Assembly: GCF_900103915.1 (NCBI RefSeq)
Contig: NZ_FNIG01000009.1
Span: 1-64,000, forward strand
DNA: 64,000 nt
Origin: Tenuibacillus multivorans
Lineage (GTDB): Bacteria > Bacillota > Bacilli > Bacillales > Alkalibacillaceae
Direction: 5' to 3'
Shown: positions 35,345 to 43,636 of the stretch, one piece after another
How the letters are laid out: every line of letters starts with the position of its first letter
Numbering within the stretch: position 1 is the first letter of the stretch
Notes under the pieces: model-generated
What the model saw: the letters and a program-made list of their open reading frames with translations, nothing else
Database searches by the model: none
What the model was told of the DNA's origin: nothing
Translations under genes and position numbers: made by a program

Positions 35345-35554
35345 GATTCCCCAATGTTGGGAGTTTTTCGCCCAATGCAGGGAGCTAATTCCCCAATGCA
35401 AGGTGTTTTTCGCCCAAAGAGGGTTGCTGATTCCCCAATGATGTGAGTTTTTCGCCCAAAGAGGGTTGCTGATTCCCCAATGATGTGAGTTTTTTGCCCA
35501 ATGAAGCGCGCTGACTTCCCGATACCAAGCAATTTTTTACCCACGTCCAGTTTT
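35345..35554. repeat. 21-bp tandem array C (ten units, strictly alternating)
   Basis: Units start every 21 bp from 35345 to 35534 with no indel. Odd units begin GATTCCCCAATG (or AATTCCCCAATG, GACTTCCCGATA); even units begin TTTCGCCCAA or TTTTGCCCAATG. The 42-bp pair 35408-35449 is repeated identically at 35450-35491. The cores are the inverse of those in array B, so this is the same family in opposite orientation. The frame reading DSPM heptads contains TGA codons, arguing against translation in that frame. Confidence 0.93.
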
Positions 35555-35816
35555 CTCACCAAGTTTCGATTTCAGTTTAAAACTATCCCAAAAGTCTATG
35601 GTATATTAATGCAAGAGTGTGAATTTGTTGTGATTTTTTATTTTGCTCAAGATAAAATAGAAAATTATGTTAAAATCAATTCAAGAATACAAAAGTTTGT
35701 ACTAAAAGTAACGGGCAGGATTATTGAACAGTACCTTTTAGCAATAAGGATGGAAATAGAATCCTTTTCACCTTTTCGTCCTTATACTTATTTAAAGAGG
35801 GAAAGGAGTGGAATGA
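35555..35816. other. AT-rich intergenic region before the PH-domain gene
   Basis: I see no gene here. AAAGGAG just before 35817 is the ribosome binding site of the next gene. A weak palindromic run around 35750-35785 (AATCCTTTTCACC and similar) is not convincing as a terminator. Confidence 0.4.
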
Positions 35817-36242
35817 TTGTTCTTTCAAGCTAAAAGAGACTTACTGTATTTTATAGCAATTTGGGGGACTATATCTATCATCATTCTTGGTTCCATTTTT
35901 GATACAGAGCCAATTGTTATTAAGACAGCTTACTATTTAATTGGATTTATTATAATTGTAATTTTAATTTGGATATGGTTTGGAACGGGCTATAAAATTA
36001 AGGATAAAGAATTAAAAGTTCATTGTGGACCATTTAAATGGAAAATAAATATACAAGAGATAAGTAAAGTAAGTAAAGTAAAAAGTATATTTACGGCACC
36101 TGCCTTATCCTTCGATAGGTTAGAAATCTACTATGATAGATACAATTTAATTAGAATTTCTCCTGAAAATAATTCTGAATTTATTGACCTATTGTTAAAA
36201 GAAAATCCTCAAATACAAATAAATGAGAAAAGTTTAAAATAG
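35817..36242 (+). CDS. Membrane protein with bacterial PH-like domain (YyaB-like)
   Basis: 141-aa protein. Two N-terminal transmembrane helices (LLYFIAIWGTISIIILGSIF and YYLIGFIIIVILIWIWFG) are followed by a small beta-rich domain of the bacterial PH type: YKIKDKELKVHCGPFKWKIN, then IQEISKVSKVKSIFTAPALS and FDRLEIYYDRYNLIRISPEN. The TTG start is supported by AAAGGAG nine bases upstream. AT-rich compared with the flanking core genes, it sits in an accessory patch between ytnP and ytzB. Function is unknown. Confidence 0.7.
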   Translation: MFFQAKRDLLYFIAIWGTISIIILGSIFDTEPIVIKTAYYLIGFIIIVILIWIWFGTGYKIKDKELKVHCGPFKWKINIQEISKVSKVKSIFTAPALSFDRLEIYYDRYNLIRISPENNSEFIDLLLKENPQIQINEKSLK

Positions 36243-36611
36243 TAATCAATAATTGACTACAAATATCTTCAACTATCGGGTGCGTTAGATGAAGAAGAGT
36301 GAGCATTTTCCGATAAGGAATTTGCTCTTTATTTGTAGCCCAAATTACATTGGTTTTTTCTTGTTTTTTGCAGATCTTCAATAATTATTGTAGGTATGCA
36401 AATTGAGTTACATTTTTGTGTGTAAAAAGCAACCCTAAATACACGCGAATATTGATTTAACAATGAAAAAAGAGCATTGAATTGCATTTTTAATGTTTGT
36501 ACTCCAAAACTAAACTACTTGGAATTTTACCCAAGTGTCCTTTTAGATGTGATTTTAGATTTAAGGTTTTGCACCTAATATCGGAACACGTTGGGAGTCC
36601 CAAGCTTTTCG
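36243..36611. other. intergenic, nothing recognised
   Basis: AT-rich stretch after the PH-domain gene. No supported gene, terminator or RNA found. The sequence before 36612 runs into a minus-strand remnant. Confidence 0.5.
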
Positions 36612-36755
36612 TTATTCCTTTAAATTTTTACGTGTTTCTTCTTGATTTGAAGAATCCTCTATTAAGTTGTTAGCTGATTTTTTAAACTCAGATAGCGTTT
36701 GTCCAATGGCAGAACCAATTTCAATATTGGATAATTTATGTATAAAATATAAACT
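36612..36755 (-). pseudogene. TatA-like remnant (C-terminal part only)
   Basis: On the minus strand the sequence reads SNIEIGSAIGQTLSEFKKSA, NNLIEDSSNQEETRKNLKE and stop. It resembles the amphipathic helix and tail of TatA (KLPEIGxAIGxTLxEFKK). The transmembrane helix and start are missing, and upstream codons are unlike TatA. I infer a fragment of a Tat translocase pore gene. No tatC is nearby. Confidence 0.45.
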
Positions 36756-36852
36756 TACCAAGTTTTTGCTTGATAAGTTAATAGACAAAGAAGGAAATCG
36801 TCAGCAAAGTGGTATATAATGGGTACAAATAGTAAATATTTGAGGGGTTTCA

Positions 36853-37509
36853 ATGTTTAAGTGGATTACTGAAATTGATCAACCACCATTCGAATTTAAT
36901 AACGAGAATGGTGAATTTAGACTTAAGAGACTGGATTCAACAGTTGAATTAAACGAAATGAGTCCAGTTTGCCAGTTGTTTGCCTCGTTTGATGTTATAT
37001 TAGATCATGATGCCCTAACAATATTACCAACCCCAAATGACCATGCATTAGAAACTATACTGAATGAAGTGGTTCCTCATTATTTAGATGTAAAGCAAAT
37101 ATTCATTGATGGGAAGTTAAAAGAAATTAACGTAAGGAGTCTTAAAAAAGAGTCTAAAAAGATTGTAGAGGACTTACTTTCAAATAATATTTATCCAGTC
37201 ATTCCTGAATTATACCGTACCAAAAATCTAAATTTGCCAACTGAACCAAGAAAATTAAAACACTATTTGGTAAAACTAGAATTGATTGACCCATTATTTA
37301 TTGAAGAGACAGAAAAGATACATAATTTTTTTAAGAGTTCTTTCTTTACTGAAAGTGGTTCAATAAAACTTCAACCAACAGGATGGAAATTAAATGAACA
37401 TTTAAAAGAGTCTGTGACTATTCGTGCTTTTAGTACATTTGCAAAACAAATTGTTTTAGTTGTTAATGAAGAAGATATGAGAGTAGTTGGACTTGATATC
37501 TACGGGTGA
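36853..37509 (+). CDS. Hypothetical protein, unknown family
   Basis: 218-aa soluble protein with no signal peptide or membrane segment. The sequence begins MFKWITEIDQPPFEFNNENG and contains alternating strands and helices; no catalytic or nucleotide motif is visible. The ATG at 36853 has GAGGGG eight bases upstream, so it is probably translated. AT-rich like its neighbours, it lies alone between a tatA remnant and a broken DUF2200 gene, in a block that interrupts the conserved ytnP-ytzB order. I do not recognise it. Confidence 0.5.
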   Translation: MFKWITEIDQPPFEFNNENGEFRLKRLDSTVELNEMSPVCQLFASFDVILDHDALTILPTPNDHALETILNEVVPHYLDVKQIFIDGKLKEINVRSLKKESKKIVEDLLSNNIYPVIPELYRTKNLNLPTEPRKLKHYLVKLELIDPLFIEETEKIHNFFKSSFFTESGSIKLQPTGWKLNEHLKESVTIRAFSTFAKQIVLVVNEEDMRVVGLDIYG

Positions 37510-37592
37510 TTTATTCAACAGACGGGACAGTTTAGCTCAATAAGAAAATCATCTATAATAAATCTAGTACATATTCAATTGAAAGGTGGATT

Positions 37593-37946
37593 ATGATGAC
37601 TAAACATAAAATTTATACAATGAGTGTCTCAAAAGTCTATCCCCATTATATAACGAAGGCAGAGAAAAAAGGACGTACGAAAACAGAAGTCGACGAAATC
37701 ATCCGTTGGTTGACAGGCTATAGCCAGGAAGAATTAGAAGCGCATTTGGAAAAACAGACAGACTTTGAAACCTTCTTTGCGGAAGCTCCCCAACTGAATC
37801 CTTCGCGGGCTATGATTAAAGGAGTGATTTGCGGTGTCCGAGTAGAAGATATCGAAGAACCAACTATGCAGGAAATTCGCTAAATGGATAAGCTGATCGA
37901 TGAGTTAGCAAAAGTAAAAGCGATGGAGAAGATTTTGCGGACATAA
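37593..37946 (+). pseudogene. DUF2200 protein gene with premature TAA
   Basis: DUF2200 proteins are ~115-aa cytosolic proteins of unknown function. The first 96 codons match ([38 protein letters not shown] ... [15 protein letters not shown]). A TAA at 37881 then interrupts, and the same frame goes on with MDKLIDELAKVKAMEKILRT to a TAA at 37944, exactly the family's C-terminus. The interrupted position normally holds Tyr or similar (TAT/TAC to TAA is one change). AAAGGTGG lies before the ATG. The truncated 96-aa protein might still fold; I class it as a pseudogene with a possible residual product. Confidence 0.75.
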
Positions 37947-38155
37947 TCATTTAAATAGTATTTATTTTGGAAATCAATCTTATTTACAAGGCGATCATCG
38001 AATTGATTGTCTTTTTTTACTTAAAATGATGATAAAATAGTTGGAATATTATGTTATTACTTTATTAAACATAAAGAGGCTTTCTGGAACAAGGGAAACA
38101 GCCCTCATTTCGTTAATGAAGTAGGGGAATGTAAGATGGATTATCTAACTTCCTT
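37947..38155. other. intergenic with weak terminator
   Basis: AATCAAT (about 37980) pairs with ATTGATT before T7 at ~38021, a weak terminator for the DUF2200 region. The rest shows nothing I can name. Confidence 0.4.
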
Positions 38156-38281
38156 CATTGGGGAATTATCAGTCAAAATAGGGGCCTCAACGTGATACGT
38201 TGGGGACTCAGACTTGTGTATTGGGCATTCATCAAAGCTCATAGGGGAATCGGGGCACGCCATAGGGCAACCTGCAGTGAA
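38156..38281. repeat. 21-bp tandem array D (six units, exact phase)
   Basis: Units start at 38156, 38177, 38198, 38219, 38240 and 38261, each with NATNGGGG or NATNGGGC followed by free sequence: the array B family in the same orientation. On the minus strand the heptads read D/E/G-S/C/A-P-M/I/T without a stop. It lies between the broken DUF2200 gene and the 3' end of ytzB. Confidence 0.88.
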
Positions 38282-38313
38282 GCAATCAGCTTATCACCTC
38301 CATTTGCTCCAAA

Positions 38314-38631
38314 CTACTGATTCGACTCCCGATCAATTTCTAATATATCCCCATTAGTTGCGTCGACTAAAAATGCATATTGAACCGTTTTGCCGTCAAT
38401 ATTACGGGAAATTCCGCCTCGATACACGTGATAAAGCTCGTCTTCTTTACTAAACTCTTCACGCTCCATAAGAATCCAAGAACCACTAATGGGTCCGTTG
38501 GTTTTAAAAGCTTCTTTGACTTTTTTTAATGCGACTTCTGGATTCAACCATTGATTCGTCACTTTTCTCCCAATAAGGGTTCCGACGGTCATGCCGATGG
38601 CGGCGGGTGCTATAAGTTTATACCATTTCAT
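38314..38631 (-). CDS. ytzB: YtzB, membrane-anchored PepSY-domain protein
   Basis: 105-aa protein with one N-terminal transmembrane or signal-anchor helix (YKLIAPAAIGMTVGTLIG) followed by a PepSY-like domain. Blocks NPEVALKKVKEAFK, GPISGSWILMEREEF and KTVQYAFLVDATNGDILEIDR match B. subtilis YtzB. PepSY domains are thought to restrain peptidases outside the cell, so it may act near the M42 peptidase encoded divergently, but that is inference. The frame extends to 38730; I chose the ATG at 38631, which has GGAGTG in front and gives the standard length. Confidence 0.87.
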   Translation of the reverse strand: MKWYKLIAPAAIGMTVGTLIGRKVTNQWLNPEVALKKVKEAFKTNGPISGSWILMEREEFSKEDELYHVYRGGISRNIDGKTVQYAFLVDATNGDILEIDRESNQ

Positions 38632-38781
38632 GTGACTCACTCCATCTATTAGGTTAATCATATTTAGTTCATTATACGATTTCTGATGGTAAATTGAAAT
38701 AATATCTGAATGGGTTGGAATAATTAGCATTTTTCCGATAAAATAAAAGAAGAATTCTTATTAAAAACGGAGTGATACATA

Positions 38782-39849
38782 GTGAATGAAGAGACGTTGC
38801 AAATGTTCCAAACGTTAACTGAATTACCAGGTGCTCCAGGTCATGAACATCAGGTTCGTCAATTTATGAAGCAGGAGTTAGAGAAATATTCTGATGAACT
38901 CGTTCAAGATCGATTAGGCGGAGTGTTTGGTGTTAAAAAAGGAAATGGCCCTCGCGTTATGGTAGCGGGTCATATGGATGAAGTCGGGTTTATGGTCACC
39001 CAAGTTACGAAAAATGGGATGATTCGCTTTCAACCATTAGGCGGTTGGTGGAATCAGGTGTTACTTGCTCAACGCGTACAAGTAATCACGGAAGATGGAC
39101 CAGTTCCAGGTGTCATTGGATCTATTCCACCCCACAATTTAACGCCAGAACAGCGGAAGAAACCGATGGAAATCAAAAATATGCTCATTGATATCGGTGC
39201 CGATGACGAGGAAGATGTTAAGAATATTGGGGTTAAGCCTGGTCAGCCGATTCTACCGGTATGTCCGTTTACGCCAATGGCTAATGATAAAAAAATCATG
39301 GCTAAGTCATGGGATAACCGTTACGGATGCGGATTATCGATTGAGTTATTAAAGGAATTACAAGGTGAATCATTAGGTCATGAATTATATTCCGGTGCAA
39401 CTGTTCAAGAGGAAATTGGTTTACGTGGTGCACAGACTGCTGCCAATATGATTCAGCCAGATTTATTCTTTGCCTTAGATGCTTCGCCAGCGAATGATAT
39501 GGAAGGTAAAGAAAAAGAGTTTGGCCATCTTGGAAAAGGTGCACTTGTCCGTATATTCGACCGTACGATGGTGACACACCGAGGTATGCGTGATTTTGTT
39601 TTAGATACGGCTGAGTCGAAAGATATTCCATATCAATATTTTATTTCACAAGGTGGAACGGATGCAGGGCGCGTTCACATCTCTAATTCAGGTGTTCCGT
39701 CAGCTGTAATTGGTATTTGTTCACGTTATATTCATACAAGTTCTTCGATTATTCACGTTGATGACTTTGCAGCAGCAAAAGAATTACTTGTGAACCTTGT
39801 GAAGTCAGTTAATCAATCGACTGTTGATTCCATTAGAGCGAATAGCTAA
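38782..39849 (+). CDS. ytoP: M42-family glutamyl/leucyl aminopeptidase YtoP
   Basis: 355-aa cytosolic metallo-aminopeptidase. Binuclear metal and catalytic residues are evident: [12 protein letters not shown] (His and Glu), [16 protein letters not shown] (bridging Asp), [12 protein letters not shown] (catalytic and metal Glu), [10 protein letters not shown], and the C-terminal histidine in [15 protein letters not shown]. Length is normal for M42. The GTG at 38782 follows GGAGTGATAC. Divergent from ytzB, as in B. subtilis. It trims peptides from the N-terminus; the preferred residue cannot be read here. Confidence 0.92.
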   Translation: MNEETLQMFQTLTELPGAPGHEHQVRQFMKQELEKYSDELVQDRLGGVFGVKKGNGPRVMVAGHMDEVGFMVTQVTKNGMIRFQPLGGWWNQVLLAQRVQVITEDGPVPGVIGSIPPHNLTPEQRKKPMEIKNMLIDIGADDEEDVKNIGVKPGQPILPVCPFTPMANDKKIMAKSWDNRYGCGLSIELLKELQGESLGHELYSGATVQEEIGLRGAQTAANMIQPDLFFALDASPANDMEGKEKEFGHLGKGALVRIFDRTMVTHRGMRDFVLDTAESKDIPYQYFISQGGTDAGRVHISNSGVPSAVIGICSRYIHTSSSIIHVDDFAAAKELLVNLVKSVNQSTVDSIRANS

Positions 39850-39854
39850 ATAAA

Positions 39855-39882
39855 GAGAGATGGTTAATTAAAACCATCTCTC
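39855..39882. terminator. hairpin between ytoP and ytoQ
   Basis: GAGAGATGGTT is inverted at 39872-39882 around AATTAA, between convergent genes. No long T-run. Confidence 0.6.
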
Positions 39883-39895
39883 AATAATGTGCTTA

Positions 39896-40339
39896 TTACT
39901 GATAATAATATTCTAATACTTGAAGGGCTTGATCTACTGTTTCTACCGTTACCGTGGCTTTATTAGAAAGCTCTTTAAGCGGGTGAATTAACGATTCAGG
40001 TCTAATTAAAATTAGAGGTTTGTTCAGTCCGATGGCAATACCGGCATCCATAGCTGTATTCCACTGCTTATAGGATTCACCAAACAGGGCAATAACAGCA
40101 TCTGCCTTTTGCATCATGATTTCGGTTCTAAAATTATTGATGCTCGCGCCAGTATCATCACGGTATTGTTGGTTAGGCTGTTTACCTAGAATATTTTCAC
40201 CAATGTCATCAGAAAGGTCATGATTTTCTTGCGGCCCGTGGAACTGAATATCCAGTTGACTATTTTTGGCTTTCTGTTTTAACCGTTCACGCCAGTCATC
40301 ATGAATTTGTCCAGCTAGATAGATTGATAGACTCATCAT
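39896..40339 (-). CDS. ytoQ: YtoQ-family protein
   Basis: 147-aa protein matching B. subtilis YtoQ in position and sequence blocks: SLSIYLAGQIHDDWRERL, SQLDIQFHGPQENHDLSDDIGE, NNFRTEIMMQKADAVIALFGESYKQWNTAMDAGIAIGL and KPLILIRPESLIHPLKELS. The fold is like nucleoside 2-deoxyribosyltransferase and TIR-like enzymes; the function is unknown. GGAGG precedes the ATG pair at 40339. Convergent with ytoP. Confidence 0.88.
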   Translation of the reverse strand: MMSLSIYLAGQIHDDWRERLKQKAKNSQLDIQFHGPQENHDLSDDIGENILGKQPNQQYRDDTGASINNFRTEIMMQKADAVIALFGESYKQWNTAMDAGIAIGLNKPLILIRPESLIHPLKELSNKATVTVETVDQALQVLEYYYQ

Positions 40340-40425
40340 TTACAACCTCCATATCTATTTTTCTTTTATCTTCTAATGAAAAAATTGGTTTGTCAACTGA
40401 AATAAATCTTAAGAGGAGAGAGAAC

Positions 40426-40944
40426 GTGAATAAGAAAAAAGGATTTTTAGCGCTAATAACCTTAATAAGTATGACGATTTTAGCCGGTTGCTTACAATCC
40501 GAAACACAGGTGATGGATCAGGCTGATAACCGGTTAAAGGATGTTTTCTTATCCGAAGAGACGATTGATACGAATTTTGAGTTAACAGATTTTGAAGTCT
40601 TTAAACCGGAGTCTTTAGAATTGGTCGAGGAAGCGGAGAATAATATTATATTTAAGGAAGATGACCAGCCTTTTATATTATTTATTAATGAATTTGAAGC
40701 ACCAAATAGTAAATGGTTTTATAATCAAATCGAATCGAACCAAGATGAAAACAATCTTTATTTAAGTACGTTTGAAAGTGATACTGAATTTGCTTACTTT
40801 AGCGTTGATGAACTTGATGGTGATGAACTACAAGTACAACTAGGAATCGGTGGAGTCAAGATGACAACCTTAACAACAACGGGATCCGTCGAACAAGATG
40901 TTGAGGTGATGATTAAAATGGTTAAATCGATTCAAGAAAAATAA
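40426..40944 (+). CDS. Putative lipoprotein, unknown function
   Basis: 172-aa lipoprotein. The GTG at 40426 has AGGAGAGAG before it and starts NKKKGFLALITLISMTILAGC, a signal with lipobox LAGC (Cys about residue 21). The frame is open further upstream, but that part lacks a signal. The mature region is acidic and mixed alpha/beta. It is close to, and probably cotranscribed with, the following PTS-like gene (27 bp). Family not recognised. Confidence 0.65.
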   Translation: MNKKKGFLALITLISMTILAGCLQSETQVMDQADNRLKDVFLSEETIDTNFELTDFEVFKPESLELVEEAENNIIFKEDDQPFILFINEFEAPNSKWFYNQIESNQDENNLYLSTFESDTEFAYFSVDELDGDELQVQLGIGGVKMTTLTTTGSVEQDVEVMIKMVKSIQEK

Positions 40945-40971
40945 TGAGTTATTGGTTGAGGAGGACGAGCT

Positions 40972-41997
40972 GTGAAAGCGTTCTTAGAGCGTAAAGGGGT
41001 ACATATAAGTTTTCAAGCCTATGCGATAACGGCTTTAAGTTATATGGCATTAGGTTTGTTTGCATCATTAATTATTGGGGTCATTATCGATACGATTGGT
41101 AACGAAATTCCGAATATGCCTCAGTTTTTAGTCGAGGTTGGCAGCTATGCCATGGAACCTTTCGTTTATGGTGGGGCAATTGCGGTAGCTGTTGCTTATG
41201 GATTAAACGCGCCACCTCTTGTGATGTTTAGTGCATTATTTGCGGGGGCCTTTGCAGCTGACTCAGTTGGGGCAGGTCCAGCTGGTAGTTTTATAGCTGC
41301 CTTACTCGCGATTGAATTTGGAAAGCTCGTGAGTAAAGAGACGAAAATTGATATTATTGTGACACCACTCGTGACCATCATGGTGGGGTATTTTGTCGCA
41401 GTCGTAGCGGGCGTACCCATTGCTGAGTTTTTGAATGGTTTTGGGCAGGTTATTAATTGGGCAACCGAGCTACGTCCATTTACGATGGGGATTATTGTTG
41501 CTGTTTTAATGGGATTAGCATTAACGGCGCCGATTTCCAGTGTTGCGATTGCGATTATGCTAGATTTAAACGGTCTAGCTGCCGGGGCTGCTACTATAGG
41601 ATGTTCTGCTCAAATGGTCGGGTTCGCAGTTAGTAGTTTTAGAGAGAATAAGATAAGTGGACTTGTTTCGCAAGGCATAGGGACATCGATGCTACAAGTC
41701 GCCAACATCATGAAAAACCCATATATTCTTATCCCACCTACTGTCGCTGGGGCAGTTTTGGCTCCTATAGCGACGGTCTGGATCCAGTTGGAAAACAATG
41801 CTTATGGGGCTGGCATGGGAACAAGTGGACTCGTTGGCCCGATTATGACCTTAAAAACGATGGGCTTCACAATGGAGACCTTTATGATTATTGTGATTTT
41901 ATTAGTTTTAGCTCCAGCCATCATTAGTTTATTATTATCAGAATTTCTCCGGAAAAAAGGTTATATTAAAGCTGGCGATATGAAATTAGATGCGTAA
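40972..41997 (+). CDS. PTS_EIIC_2-family membrane protein
   Basis: 341-aa integral membrane protein with about ten hydrophobic segments. Blocks GGAIAVAVAYGLNAPPLVMFSALFAGAFAADSVGAGPAGSF, ALTAPISSVAIAIMLDLNGLAAGAATIGCSAQMVGFAV and YGAGMGTSGLVGPI match a family annotated as PTS EIIC_2. No EIIA or EIIB domain is encoded here and none adjoins it, so use of PTS phosphate is doubtful; it may be a stand-alone transporter. The GTG start follows GAGGAGGACG. The substrate is unknown. A strong terminator follows. Confidence 0.82.
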   Translation: MKAFLERKGVHISFQAYAITALSYMALGLFASLIIGVIIDTIGNEIPNMPQFLVEVGSYAMEPFVYGGAIAVAVAYGLNAPPLVMFSALFAGAFAADSVGAGPAGSFIAALLAIEFGKLVSKETKIDIIVTPLVTIMVGYFVAVVAGVPIAEFLNGFGQVINWATELRPFTMGIIVAVLMGLALTAPISSVAIAIMLDLNGLAAGAATIGCSAQMVGFAVSSFRENKISGLVSQGIGTSMLQVANIMKNPYILIPPTVAGAVLAPIATVWIQLENNAYGAGMGTSGLVGPIMTLKTMGFTMETFMIIVILLVLAPAIISLLLSEFLRKKGYIKAGDMKLDA

Positions 41998-42001
41998 TTT
42001 T

Positions 42002-42037
42002 TAAAGCATGACTGCTTAAACGGTCATGCTTTTTTCT
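42002..42037 (+). terminator. terminator after the PTS-like gene
   Basis: AAAGCATGAC and GTCATGCTTT form a stem followed by T6. Confidence 0.9.
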
Positions 42038-42094
42038 TTACTTATTAAATGGTAAAATAATGACTAGTGTGGCTTCGTAAAGGAGGCAAAACAG

Positions 42095-42907
42095 ATGAAA
42101 ATGACTAGTGTCAAAATGAAACGTAAATTAGAAGAACGGTTTAAAAACGAAGAGTGGCGAACTCATTTTGACCGTGATCAGGATACATTTCGTATCGAGT
42201 GGAAAGACAGTAAGCAAGGGGTCACGATTTCTCTTCCAGGTGTCATCTCTAAATGGGAGAATCGAGAGGAAGAGGCGTTAGACGAGCTTGAAAATCATAT
42301 ACGTGAAGCACTAAAAATCATGCATGAAGAACAGACACTTGAAGGGAAAGAAGCTAATATTTTTCCAGTTATTCGGTCTGGCTCTTTCCCAACTGAATCG
42401 AACAACGGTGCTCGATTAATATATACCGATCATACAGCGGAAACAAGGGTATATTATGCCATTGATTTAGGGAAATCGTATCGCTTAATTGATGAGCAGA
42501 TGTTAAAACAAGAAAATTGGGAAGAAGACCGAATTAAGGAAGTGGCGATGTTCAACGTTCGCCGTTTATCAACGGATACAAAGCAAGAGGATGTTGCCGG
42601 AAATACGTTTTATTTCCTATCAACTAAAGATGGTTATGATGCCAGTCGTATCCTTAATGAAGCGTTATTAGAGAAAATGGCAGCTCAAGTAGAAGGGGAG
42701 TTAGCCGTTGGTGTTCCGCATCAGGATGTTTGTATTTTTGTTGATGTGAAAAATAAAACAGGCTACGATATTTTAGCGCAGATGATGATGCAATTTTTCG
42801 CAGAGGGACAAATCCCCATTACATCATTACCATTCTTGTACGAGGATAAAAAATTAGAACCGATATTCATTTTAGCTCAAAAAAAACCAAAAGATGATAA
42901 GGAGTAG
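42095..42907 (+). CDS. ytpQ: DUF1444 protein YtpQ
   Basis: 270-aa soluble protein of the DUF1444 family, in the location of B. subtilis ytpQ. Visible blocks are MKRKLEERF, FRIEWKDSKQGVTISLPGVISKW, IFPVIRSGSFPTE, YYAIDLGKSYRLIDEQML, GNTFYFLSTKDGYDASRILN and MAVGVPHQD-like AVGVPHQDVCIFVDVKNKTGYDIL. Function is unknown. A good AAAGGAGG precedes the ATG. Six bases separate it from ytpR, so the two form an operon. Confidence 0.9.
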   Translation: MKMTSVKMKRKLEERFKNEEWRTHFDRDQDTFRIEWKDSKQGVTISLPGVISKWENREEEALDELENHIREALKIMHEEQTLEGKEANIFPVIRSGSFPTESNNGARLIYTDHTAETRVYYAIDLGKSYRLIDEQMLKQENWEEDRIKEVAMFNVRRLSTDTKQEDVAGNTFYFLSTKDGYDASRILNEALLEKMAAQVEGELAVGVPHQDVCIFVDVKNKTGYDILAQMMMQFFAEGQIPITSLPFLYEDKKLEPIFILAQKKPKDDKE

Positions 42908-42913
42908 AATGCT

Positions 42914-43513
42914 ATGCAAGTTGTCTATAATCCAAAAGGTATTGGTGATGTATTGATCGTGACATTAGATCAACAGGATCAGAAGGTGACAGGTGAAGAT
43001 TTTAATGACGTGACACGGCTCGTTAGTGAATCTGGGTCTGTTGTCGGTTATAATATTTTTAATTTATCTCATTATATGAATATAGATCAGACAGGCTCAA
43101 TCAACGTTGATGAATTAATCGTGAATCATATTGAAGATATTTTTAAACAAAATGGACTGGAAGATTCGTTAGATGTTGATATATCACCAAAATTCGTTGT
43201 GGGATATGTTAAAGAGAAGAAACCTCATGAAAATGCTTCAAAATTGAATGTTTGTCGCGTTGATGTTGGCGATGAAGAGCTACAAATCGTTTGTGGTGCA
43301 CCTAACGTTGATGCCGATCAGAAGGTTGTCGTCGCAAAGGTTGGTGCCTTTATGCCAAATGGAATGTTAATAAAGGAATCTAGTCTGAGAGGTGTCGATT
43401 CATACGGCATGATTTGTTCAGCGAAGGAGCTCAACATACCTCAAGCTAGTGAGAAAAAGGGTATCTTAGTATTAGAGGATGACCGAGAAGTTGGAGCGCC
43501 ATTTGAATTATAA
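42914..43513 (+). CDS. ytpR: tRNA-binding domain protein YtpR
   Basis: 199-aa protein. The C-terminal half (about 95-195) is an OB-fold tRNA-binding domain like those of methionyl-tRNA synthetase and Phe[49 protein letters not shown] and [18 protein letters not shown]. The N-terminal half (YtpR-specific) begins [13 protein letters not shown]. Bacterial YtpR is thought to bind or help proofread tRNA, but its role is not settled. Downstream partner of ytpQ. Confidence 0.9.
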   Translation: MQVVYNPKGIGDVLIVTLDQQDQKVTGEDFNDVTRLVSESGSVVGYNIFNLSHYMNIDQTGSINVDELIVNHIEDIFKQNGLEDSLDVDISPKFVVGYVKEKKPHENASKLNVCRVDVGDEELQIVCGAPNVDADQKVVVAKVGAFMPNGMLIKESSLRGVDSYGMICSAKELNIPQASEKKGILVLEDDREVGAPFEL

Positions 43514-43519
43514 AGACAT

Positions 43520-43543
43520 GGCTGATGGTTATGACCATCAGCC
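43520..43543 (+). terminator. hairpin after ytpR
   Basis: A perfect 10-bp stem GGCTGATGGT / ACCATCAGCC with TATG loop; no T-run follows, so termination is uncertain. Confidence 0.55.
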
Positions 43544-43636
43544 TAATTGTACTAACTTGTCAAGAGCATGAGAAGTGGTTAACATTAGGGTATAGGAATA
43601 CGTTATTTGAGTAAATAATCGGGCGAGGGGTTAGTC

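Noticed and set aside
35242-35562. 106-aa ORF across array C (and similar ORFs over arrays A and B)
   Set aside because: The openness follows from a period divisible by three; there are no ribosome binding sites or family features.
21423-38281. CRISPR arrays
   Set aside because: The 21-bp arrays have no unique spacers between conserved repeats, the units themselves drift, and no cas genes are present.
40973-40986. cre-like TGAAAGCGTTCTTA at the start of the PTS-like gene
   Set aside because: Mismatches at two consensus positions and it overlaps the start codon; too weak alone.
43575-43600. GGGTAT box before the NAPRTase gene as a SigB promoter
   Set aside because: No GTTT-type -35 box at the right distance.
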